A stretch of 11,263 nucleotides of DNA, from contig JASHZU010000099.1 of assembly GCA_030042375.1 (NCBI GenBank), positions 1-11,263 of the forward strand, written 5' to 3'. Position numbers and translations under genes: made by a program. The notes beneath the pieces were generated by a model, which made no database searches, was not told where the DNA came from, and saw only the letters and a list, made by a program, of their open reading frames with translations. The stretch's first letter is position 1; every line of letters begins with the position of its first letter. Positions 1-5,789 of the stretch are shown piece by piece. This DNA is from Verrucomicrobiia bacterium. GTDB lineage: Bacteria > Verrucomicrobiota > Verrucomicrobiae > Limisphaerales > UBA11358.

Positions 1-210
1 AGTGCCGTGCGAACGAATCAATTTTCTTTCTACGTCAACTGGGCCGGTAACCTAACCGTGGTGGTGGAAGTTTCCACTAATTTGTCCCGCTCCGTGTGGT
101 CTCCTTTGCAGACAAACCTGCTCACCGGCAGCTCATGGTATTTCAGCGACGCGCATTGGACGAATTCTCCCATCCGCTTCTACCGTGCCATTTCGCCGGA
201 GCAAGAATGA
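1..210 (+). CDS. C-terminal end of a secreted verrucomicrobial protein (partial)
   Basis: The frame is open to the left window edge and stops with TGA at 208-210, so only the last 69 residues are visible and the true start lies outside. A GTG at 7 is probably an internal valine codon. The fragment (…FSFYVNWAGNLTVVVEVSTN…, then W-x-PL-x-TN and a final RFYRA) has the layout of the module ending the protein at 225-3107 (NLA, W-x-PI-x-TN, FTD, YYRLS). I know this module as a common C-terminal end of large exported Verrucomicrobia proteins; its function is not known to me. Nothing can be said about the rest of the protein. The gene is convergent with its neighbour, with only 14 bp between the two stop codons and no terminator hairpin in the gap. 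Confidence 0.7.
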   Translation, partial: SAVRTNQFSFYVNWAGNLTVVVEVSTNLSRSVWSPLQTNLLTGSSWYFSDAHWTNSPIRFYRAISPEQE

Positions 211-224
211 TCAAACCCGCGGCG

Positions 225-3107
225 TTATGGCGTTGAGAGCCGATAATATTTCTGCTGATCTAATCCGTTGGTGTCAGTGAATTGCCAGGCGCCGCCGGAG
301 GAATTTGTAAAGATGGGCGTCCAATCCGCCTCCATTGCAAGGTTGGTCGCGGCCCAAAGTCGTGACGTAACGTTGGGCTGGCTCAGGCAATCCAATGTCA
401 CATTTCCATTCGCTGATAAAGTAATGCTGGAAATCAGCGGAGCGCCCCCAACCGTGAGAAAGGCTGCGGCGCTGGTGGCGCCGCCCCAGGCATTGCTGAC
501 AATGACCGAATAATCAGCCGCGTCGCCCGCGGCAAAGTCGGGAATGGTCAGTGTGCTATTGGTTGCCGCCACAATGGGAACGTCATTGGACAGCCACTGG
601 AAAGAATAAGGCGCCGTGCCAAAAAGCGTCACAGACAGAGTGACCGGCCCACCCGCGGCGACGGACTGGCTGGCCGGCTGCGAAGTGATTTCAGGCGGCA
701 GATTCAGGCGATAGATTTCGCCGATTCCATTCGCGCCGCCGTATGAAGTCGTGCCGTAAAAATTGCCGTCTGGTCCCAGGACCAAACTTCCTTTAGAAGC
801 CTCTCCGTTGGTGCCGGTAAAACTGGCCAGGTTGACGAACGCGCCATTGGACGTCACCTCAAACACCATGCCGTAGTCTCCAGCGGATGTGCCACCATAG
901 GTCGTGCCGTAAAAATTCCCGTCCGGTCCCAGTATCAAGCCGTTTGGAGAACCGCTGTCGTTTCCGCCGAGGAAAGTGTAGAGGTTGGTCAACGCGCCAT
1001 TGGGTGTCATCTCAAACACATTCCCATACGTGCTGCTGCTATCTCCTGCGGTTGTACCGTAGAAATTGCCATTCAGCCCCAGCGTCAAGCCTGCATAGGG
1101 GCTGGCCCCATCGCTGCCGTCAGTAAAGGAATGAAGAGTGGCAAATCCGCCGGTATTCGTCACCTCAAACACCGTGCCCCAACCATCCGCACCGCCATAA
1201 GCGCATGTGCCATAAAAATTGCCGTTTGTCCCCAGGGCCAGGCCCGCCTCCGGTTCCCCTCCGTCATTGCCATCAGTAAAAGAGTAGAGCAGGGTCAATA
1301 CGCCGCCGGTGGTCGCTTCAAACACTGCGCCCGAACCGTCGAAGCCGCCATTTACAGTTGTGCCATAGAAATTGCCGTTGGTTCCCAGGATCAAACCCGC
1401 GCTTGGGCTCGCCCCGTTGGTGCCGACAAAGCTGACCAGCGTCGTCAATGCGCCGCCAGGGGTCATCTCAAACACCGTGCCATCACCGTTAGTGCCGCCC
1501 CCGTAAGTCGTGCCGTAGAAATTGCCGTTCGGTCCCAGGATCAAGCCGGCCTCCGGATTGGCTCCGTTGGTTTCAGCAAAGTTGACCAGCGTAGTCAACA
1601 CGCCGTTAGTGGTGATCTCAAACACCGTGCCATAACCATTCGGGCCGGTTTCAATACCGGCGCCGTTGGTGCCGCCTTGATAGGTTGTGCCGTAGAAATT
1701 GCCATTCGGCCCCGGGGTCAGGCCCGCATAGGGACTGGCGCCGTTCTGAAAGCTGGCAAAATTGACCAGGGTTGTTAATGCGCCGCCGGTAGTCACTTCA
1801 AACACCGTGCCGTTATCGCAGCTGCCGCCTCCCTCCGTTGTGCCGTAGAAATTGCCGTTTGAACCCAGCGTCAGCTCCTTAGGACTCGACCCATCGGCAT
1901 TTGTAAACGTGAGCAATGTCGTCAAAGTACGTATGCCGTCGGGCGTGACCTCAAACAGCGTGCCCAAACCGTTGGTGCTGCCTCCGGAAGCCGTGCCATA
2001 GAAATTGCCGTCGGGCCCCAGCGTCAACCCCGCGTAAGGAAACGCCCCGCTGGAGTTGGTGAAGAATTCTTGTTCGCCACTGAAAACAAAACGCCCCGCG
2101 CTAAACGTGTAAAGCGTGGTCAACGTGCCATTGTTGGGCGTTAGCTTAAACACCGTGCCGCAGCCGCCCTGGCCGCCTCCATCGGTCGTGCCATAGAAAT
2201 TGCCGTCCAACCCCAGCGTCAAGGCTGCCGTCGGTTCCGCACCGTCAGAGTTGGTCTCAACATCACCAGAAGTGTTGTTATTGTAAGCTATTGCGCTGAA
2301 AGTATAAACGATCGTGAATGTGCCATTCGTGGTTATCTCAAACAGTGTGCCGCTGCCGTTGCCTCCCGCAGAAGTCGATCCATAGAGATTACCGTTTGTC
2401 CCCACCGTCAAACCCGCAATTGGACCTTCGCCATCAGAGTTGGTGTAACTGCCAGTAACGTAGTCTAAATTGACCGCAGCGAACGAATGGAGCACAGTCA
2501 AAGCCCCATTGGTCGTCACCTTAAACACCGTGCCATTGTTGTTCGTGCCGCCTCCATCGGTCGTACCATAGAAATTGCCGTCCGGCCCCAGCGCCAACCC
2601 CGATTCAGGGGTTGCCCCATCATCCGGACCCGTGCCGAAAAAATGAAGGGTGGTCAACGCGCCATTGGTCGTTACCTTAAACACCGTGCCGTTGCCGCCG
2701 GTGCCGCCTATCCGGGTTGTCCCGTAGAAATTACCATCGGGCCCCAGCGCCAGGGTTGACTCAGGCTGCGCCCCGTCAGCATTGGTGATATAGGTTCCGT
2801 GAGTTTCAAGCGGGGGACCGAACGAATACACCGTCGTCATCACGCCGTTGGGCGTAACCTTATACACCGCGCCGTCACCGCCGCTGCCTCCGGACCAGGT
2901 CGTGCCATAGAAATTGCCGTCCGGTCCTTGCGTAAGTCCGGCAAAAGGAATGGCCGGGCTCTGTGAAAATGAATAAATCGGCTGGATATTTTGCGCGCCC
3001 GCGCCTGCAGCCGCCAGCGATACCATGATGGCAAACATGCGAGACACCACACGGATGAGTGCCCTTTTTTCGAGGAAAGTGCGAATATTGAAAGTGGAGA
3101 TTTTCAT
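225..3107 (-). CDS. Exported GloVer tandem-repeat protein with Ig-like domain
   Basis: The 960-aa protein begins with a signal peptide: basic n-region (R9, K14, R15, R19, R23), hydrophobic stretch about 24-36, likely cleavage after AGA at 38. Residues 57-804 hold 14 copies of a repeat with the pattern LxLGPDGNFYGTT…GG…GTVFEVT…NGxLTTLxSF, the Gloeo/Verruco (GloVer, TIGR03803-type) repeat. Copy 8 carries an extra glycine-rich insertion (about 12 aa) and copy 4 is the most diverged (GNLYGST). Residues 805-886 look like an Ig-like domain (ITSQPASQSV… FQW… DYSVIVSN). Residues 887-960 form the C-terminal module ending YYRLSTP. The protein is presumably exported, and probably a beta-propeller-like surface or secreted protein; its ligand is unknown. 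The start at 3107 is preferred because it keeps the basic n-region; an internal ATG at 3038 would lose it. No Shine-Dalgarno is visible. Confidence 0.85.
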   Translation of the reverse strand: MKISTFNIRTFLEKRALIRVVSRMFAIMVSLAAAGAGAQNIQPIYSFSQSPAIPFAGLTQGPDGNFYGTTWSGGSGGDGAVYKVTPNGVMTTVYSFGPPLETHGTYITNADGAQPESTLALGPDGNFYGTTRIGGTGGNGTVFKVTTNGALTTLHFFGTGPDDGATPESGLALGPDGNFYGTTDGGGTNNNGTVFKVTTNGALTVLHSFAAVNLDYVTGSYTNSDGEGPIAGLTVGTNGNLYGSTSAGGNGSGTLFEITTNGTFTIVYTFSAIAYNNNTSGDVETNSDGAEPTAALTLGLDGNFYGTTDGGGQGGCGTVFKLTPNNGTLTTLYTFSAGRFVFSGEQEFFTNSSGAFPYAGLTLGPDGNFYGTASGGSTNGLGTLFEVTPDGIRTLTTLLTFTNADGSSPKELTLGSNGNFYGTTEGGGSCDNGTVFEVTTGGALTTLVNFASFQNGASPYAGLTPGPNGNFYGTTYQGGTNGAGIETGPNGYGTVFEITTNGVLTTLVNFAETNGANPEAGLILGPNGNFYGTTYGGGTNGDGTVFEMTPGGALTTLVSFVGTNGASPSAGLILGTNGNFYGTTVNGGFDGSGAVFEATTGGVLTLLYSFTDGNDGGEPEAGLALGTNGNFYGTCAYGGADGWGTVFEVTNTGGFATLHSFTDGSDGASPYAGLTLGLNGNFYGTTAGDSSSTYGNVFEMTPNGALTNLYTFLGGNDSGSPNGLILGPDGNFYGTTYGGTSAGDYGMVFEVTSNGAFVNLASFTGTNGEASKGSLVLGPDGNFYGTTSYGGANGIGEIYRLNLPPEITSQPASQSVAAGGPVTLSVTLFGTAPYSFQWLSNDVPIVAATNSTLTIPDFAAGDAADYSVIVSNAWGGATSAAAFLTVGGAPLISSITLSANGNVTLDCLSQPNVTSRLWAATNLAMEADWTPIFTNSSGGAWQFTDTNGLDQQKYYRLSTP
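696..2939 (-). repeat. 14 GloVer repeats inside the coding sequence
   Basis: This segment codes for residues 57-804 of the exported protein. The DNA repeats about every 130-220 bp, and on the + strand a core such as GTGCCGTAGAAATTGCCGT recurs with few changes. The near-identity at DNA level makes copy-number change by recombination or slippage possible and makes the region prone to misassembly in short-read data. Confidence 0.85.
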
Positions 3108-3310
3108 GCACTTATCTGACGGATTTTTTCCAGGCTTTGCTCCGAAAATCTGTATCTTTCTTTTTCCTCGATTTTACTTTAAATGTCAAGAACAAACAGT
3201 GCATAGCGAACTGGACAAAACAGCGGTATTGGCGAACTAACGTATTTGCTACAAACTGCTAAAATGGCCGGATGACTTGCAAACAGTCATATTCGAGCCA
3301 TGCCGCTTTA
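3108..3310. other. AT-rich upstream region of the GloVer gene, no gene seen
   Basis: I see no credible coding sequence here. On the minus strand, facing the GloVer gene, a perfect TTGACA box (3184-3189 read in reverse) is present, but no -10 hexamer lies 16-18 nt from it. Short plus-strand frames across this stretch are antisense to the GloVer signal peptide or have no recognisable content. Promoters for the GloVer gene presumably lie here but cannot be pinned down. Confidence 0.5.
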
Positions 3311-3315
3311 GAATG

Positions 3316-3512
3316 TAGCGGCAGGCATCTTGCCTGCCGTAAAACCGGGCCTCCGGCCCGGTGGAATTCTTGTCAATTACGCTTGCGTCTTGGAGTGCGG
3401 CACTCCTGTGCCACTTTCAAATCATTCTCCGGCTCATCGAATGGTAGCAGCGGGCGTGAGCCCGCTCTAACCGTTATTTCGACTTCTGCTTCCGTTGGCA
3501 GGTCAAACCTGC
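3316..3512. repeat. Cluster of five unlike short palindromic hairpins
   Basis: Five perfect inverted repeats with short loops follow one another: CGGCAGGC/GCCTGCCG with a 5-nt loop (3319-3339); ACCGGGCC/GGCCCGGT, 3-nt loop (3344-3362); GGAGTG/CACTCC, 3-nt loop (3392-3406); AGCGGGC/GCCCGCT, 4-nt loop (3449-3466); GCAGGT/ACCTGC, 3-nt loop (3498-3512). Stems are 6-8 bp and sequences differ from hairpin to hairpin. I recall similar intergenic palindromes from environmental Verrucomicrobia genomes, but their function is unknown to me. A frame open through this region (3272-3706, plus) is probably a by-product of the repeats, not a gene. None has a following U-tract, so they do not look like ordinary terminators. 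Confidence 0.75.
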
Positions 3513-3546
3513 TAAAGGCTAGTAAAGGCTACTCAAGGCTACTAAA
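3511..3546. repeat. Decamer array 1 (about 3.5 units)
   Basis: Consecutive 10-nt units GCTAAAGGCT, AGTAAAGGCT, ACTCAAGGCT and the partial ACTAAAG share the core AAGGCT. The array starts inside the last arm of the preceding hairpin. The same family (consensus roughly GGYTRYTCAA) returns at 3631-3680. Confidence 0.75.
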
Positions 3547-3586
3547 GCAAAAATTTAAAGAATTATTTTTTACTTGCCGCGCCGAA

Positions 3587-3628
3587 GTCTCCGCTTTGCG
3601 GGACGAAGGCGGGTCCAGCCTCGCTGGA
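3587..3628. repeat. Two further hairpins between the decamer arrays
   Basis: GTC-t-CCGC / GCGG-GAC with a TTT loop and one bulged T (3587-3604) is followed by the perfect TCCAGC-CTC-GCTGGA (3614-3628). The segment around 3580-3612 resembles a GCCGAAG…GACGAAGGCGGG motif that I believe recurs in verrucomicrobial intergenic DNA; this needs a genome search. Confidence 0.6.
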
Positions 3629-3630
3629 AT

Positions 3631-3680
3631 ATTCAATCCTGTTCGAGGTTGTTCAACCTTGTTCAAGTCTATTCAAGACC
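3631..3680. repeat. Decamer array 2 (five units)
   Basis: Five uninterrupted 10-nt units read ATTCAATCCT, GTTCGAGGTT, GTTCAACCTT, GTTCAAGTCT and ATTCAAGACC. All keep TTCRA at the same place while the last four bases vary. The period is close to one turn of B-DNA, so equivalent bases would lie on nearly the same helix face. A small CCCC-TCT-GGGG hairpin (3679-3689) follows directly. Confidence 0.75.
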
Positions 3681-3707
3681 CCTCTGGGGGGAGGTATTTT
3701 GTTTGAG

Positions 3708-3736
3708 TTGAACTTCATGGGCGCATCAGTTATTCT
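3708..3736 (+). promoter_or_regulatory. Candidate leuC promoter
   Basis: TTGAAC at 3708-3713 and TATTCT at 3731-3736 are separated by 17 nt, each matching 4-5 of 6 bases of the sigma-70 consensus. Transcription would begin around 3743, at or next to the leuC ATG at 3745, so the message would be leaderless or nearly so. This is inferred from sequence only. Confidence 0.45.
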
Positions 3737-3744
3737 ATGAAACT

Positions 3745-5121
3745 ATGACATTGACAGAAAAAATTCTCGCCCGTGCCGCCGGCAAACCGAAAGTCCAGGC
3801 CGGCGACAATATCTGGGTGAACGCGGACGTTTTGATGACGCACGATGTGTGCGGGCCGGGCACGATTGGCGTTTTTAAACGCGAATTTGGCAAGGACGCC
3901 AAAGTGTGGGACAAGAAGAAAATCGTCATCATCCCCGACCACTACATTTTTACGGCGGATTCGAAGTCGAACCGCAATGTCGATATTTTGCGCGATTTCG
4001 TGAAAGAGCAGGGGCTGCCGTATTTTTACGATGTCATTGATGATCCGAACGGCCACTGGCATTTCGATGCGAGCAAAGGCCATTTGAAAAAGCAGTACGG
4101 CTCGCATTACGCGGGGGTCTGCCACACGGCGCTCCCGGCCAAGGGCCACACGCGCCCGGGCGAAATTCTTTTTGGCACGGATTCGCACACGTGCATGGCG
4201 GGCGCCTTCAACGAGTTCGCCACCGGCATCGGCAATACGGATGCGGGCTTTGTGATGGGCACCGGCAAGTTGCTCATCAAGGTGCCTGAGACGATGCACT
4301 TCCGGCTCGAAGGCAAATTGCAGCCGGGCGTCATGGCCAAGGACATCATTTTGCATTGCATCGGCGAAATCGGTTTCGACGGCGCAACGTATCGTGCCAT
4401 GCAGTTTGACGGCGAAGGCGTGAAGTCGCTTTCGATGGACGACCGCATGACCATCGCCAACATGGCGATTGAAGCCGGCGGCAAGAACGGGATTTTTGAA
4501 TTTGATTCGCGCACGCAGGAATACGTGGACGCGCGTGTGAAGTTGAACGGGACGAAGGCCTCGTACAATCCCGTGGAACGCGATCGCGATGAGAAATTCG
4601 TTTACGAACTCGTGGTGGATTTGAGCAAGCTCGAGCCGACAGTGGCCTGCCATCCCGACCCGGGTCAGCGCAAAAAAGCGAAGGAAATGAACCACATTAA
4701 ATTGGACCGCGCCTATGTGGGCTCATGCACCGGCGGCAAGACGAGCGATTTCGTCGAGTTCGCGCGCGTGCTGCGCGGGCACAAGGTGGCGATCGACACG
4801 TTCGGCGTGCCGGCGACGCCGGAGATTGTGCATGATTTGCAATCCACTCGCTGGGGCGAAAAGACGATTTGGGAAATCCTGGTCGACGCAGGAGTGCAGA
4901 TGACCGAGAACGCGGGTTGCGCCGCGTGTTTGGGCGGGCCGGTGGACACATTCGGTCGCATCAACAAGCCGGGCATCAAATGCATCAGCGCGACGAACCG
5001 CAATTTCCCCGGCCGCATGGGCGACAAGGAATCGCAGGTGTTTCTGGCATCGCCGGCGACGGTGGCGGCGAGCGCGATTACGGGGAAGATCACCGACCCG
5101 CGCGAGTATTTTGCCAATTAG
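3745..5121 (+). CDS. leuC: 3-isopropylmalate dehydratase large subunit
   Basis: A complete 458-aa aconitase-superfamily protein. With LeuD it isomerises 2-isopropylmalate to 3-isopropylmalate in leucine biosynthesis, in the cytoplasm, using a [4Fe-4S] cluster. The three cluster cysteines are visible: C328 in GSCTGGK and C392/C395 in NAGCAACLGG. The substrate-region motif FGTDSHTCMAGAF and the C-terminal NRNFPGRMG are also intact. The GSCTGGK form and the LGGPVDTFGR segment recall the plant/Chlorobi type of the enzyme more than the E. coli type (CTNSR). A homoaconitase-like specificity cannot be excluded from sequence alone. No leuD is in the window; the next gene is an unrelated lipoprotein. 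The ATG at 3745 has no Shine-Dalgarno but a well-placed candidate promoter. Confidence 0.9.
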   Translation: MTLTEKILARAAGKPKVQAGDNIWVNADVLMTHDVCGPGTIGVFKREFGKDAKVWDKKKIVIIPDHYIFTADSKSNRNVDILRDFVKEQGLPYFYDVIDDPNGHWHFDASKGHLKKQYGSHYAGVCHTALPAKGHTRPGEILFGTDSHTCMAGAFNEFATGIGNTDAGFVMGTGKLLIKVPETMHFRLEGKLQPGVMAKDIILHCIGEIGFDGATYRAMQFDGEGVKSLSMDDRMTIANMAIEAGGKNGIFEFDSRTQEYVDARVKLNGTKASYNPVERDRDEKFVYELVVDLSKLEPTVACHPDPGQRKKAKEMNHIKLDRAYVGSCTGGKTSDFVEFARVLRGHKVAIDTFGVPATPEIVHDLQSTRWGEKTIWEILVDAGVQMTENAGCAACLGGPVDTFGRINKPGIKCISATNRNFPGRMGDKESQVFLASPATVAASAITGKITDPREYFAN

Positions 5122-5146
5122 GTTGTCCGATTCAGACTGAAAGGTG

Positions 5147-5169
5147 CTGCGGCCTGAGACGGGCCGCGG
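5147..5169 (+). terminator. GC-rich hairpin after leuC, possible terminator
   Basis: CTGCGGCC and GGCCGCGG pair (8 bp including one G-U) around a 7-nt loop, 25 nt after the leuC stop. The sequence after it (TTCCTCGTGT) is not a clean U-tract, so it may be a weak terminator or a processing/stability hairpin. A small palindrome TTCAG-A-CTGAA precedes it at 5131-5141. Confidence 0.35.
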
Positions 5170-5195
5170 TTCCTCGTGTAAACTTTGCCGTGAAA

Positions 5196-5759
5196 ATGAC
5201 GGTGAAATGCACAGTCCGGCTTTTGTCGCTGCTTTTGATTTTGCCTTTCGAAAGCGGATGCACTTATGCACTCTGGACCAATGGGAATTTGGAGGACAAT
5301 AAAGGACCCATGCAGAACCCCGATTTGCATTTGTATGAATCCCAAAAGCGAAATGATTTTTTGGTGGTTTATCAGGAGATTTCGGAACGCAATGATGCCA
5401 TTCATACGCGTGCCTATTGGTTAAACAAGAACGAAACCCGCATAAGCAGGCAACATGCGCCGGTTTACACATCCAAAAAGTCGGTGGACGATTTGCCGGC
5501 CGTGCCGGTTTATTATTCGATCCCCGACACGAGCGGCCAGGGTCTTTATGCCGTTTACGAGACGAACCAGGAATCATTTACCCTGTTTTCAGGCGAGCGT
5601 GAAATGGGCACGTACCAATTGCCCGATTATAATGATGGCTGGGGGCGGGTTGAAAAAGTGGCCTTAACGCCCTTTGCCGTGACGGCTGATGCTTCAATTG
5701 TCTGCGGCTATCTCGCCTATTGCTGGGCGCAAAGCGGAATGACTATCCCGGTGAGGTGA
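5196..5759 (+). CDS. Putative lipoprotein of unknown function
   Basis: 187 aa from ATG 5196; GTG 5190 is possible and adds two residues. The N-terminus has K4 and R8, a leucine-rich stretch (9-16) and SGC with C22 as the likely lipidated cysteine. The -3 residue is Glu, where a small or aliphatic residue is usual, so lipidation is likely rather than certain. The mature part is polar, with YESQKRNDFLVVYQE and a region rich in Tyr, Asn and Asp, and shows no catalytic motif I recognise. Near the C-terminus, VALTPFAVTADASIVCGYLAYCWA is hydrophobic enough to touch a membrane. It follows leuC by 74 bp behind a hairpin, so it is probably a separate unit, and it is convergent with the kinase gene. 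No Shine-Dalgarno is visible. Confidence 0.75.
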   Translation: MTVKCTVRLLSLLLILPFESGCTYALWTNGNLEDNKGPMQNPDLHLYESQKRNDFLVVYQEISERNDAIHTRAYWLNKNETRISRQHAPVYTSKKSVDDLPAVPVYYSIPDTSGQGLYAVYETNQESFTLFSGEREMGTYQLPDYNDGWGRVEKVALTPFAVTADASIVCGYLAYCWAQSGMTIPVR

Positions 5760-5789
5760 AAGCGCTAGGGCGACCGAACGAGCGAAGGC

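Noticed and set aside
3184..3189. Perfect TTGACA on the minus strand upstream of the GloVer gene
   Set aside because: No acceptable -10 hexamer 16-18 nt downstream; only a TAAAAT 7 nt away.
3025..3240. 71-aa plus-strand open frame
   Set aside because: Its first third is antisense to the GloVer signal peptide and the rest covers the AT-rich upstream region; no recognisable features.
3511..3680. CRISPR-like array
   Set aside because: Units are 10 bp and contiguous, without unique spacers, and no cas gene is present.
3316..3690. Remnant insertion sequence or integron attachment sites
   Set aside because: No transposase or integrase fragment, no long terminal inverted repeats with target duplication, and no attC-type R/L box arrangement that I can support.
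3272..3706. 144-aa plus-strand open frame between the GloVer gene and leuC
   Set aside because: It runs straight through hairpins and decamer arrays, its composition follows the repeats (LKASKGYSRLLK), it shows no domain, and it has no plausible start signal.
3737..3748. Mini-frame Met-Lys-Leu-stop overlapping the leuC start, with a rare CTA leucine codon, suggesting an attenuation leader
   Set aside because: Too short for attenuation, no alternative hairpins around it, and it lies upstream of the predicted transcription start; most likely chance.
3730..4695. 321-aa minus-strand frame opposite leuC
   Set aside because: Antisense shadow of leuC; rich in Arg/His/Ala/Val as expected from reversed GC-rich codons, no family features.
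4869..5195. In-frame upstream extension of the lipoprotein gene into leuC
   Set aside because: Overlaps leuC in another frame and would bury the signal peptide; the ATG at 5196 directly before the hydrophobic stretch is preferred.
4723..5577. 284-aa minus-strand frame over the leuC end and the lipoprotein gene
   Set aside because: Overlaps two supported genes; composition is that of an antisense frame.
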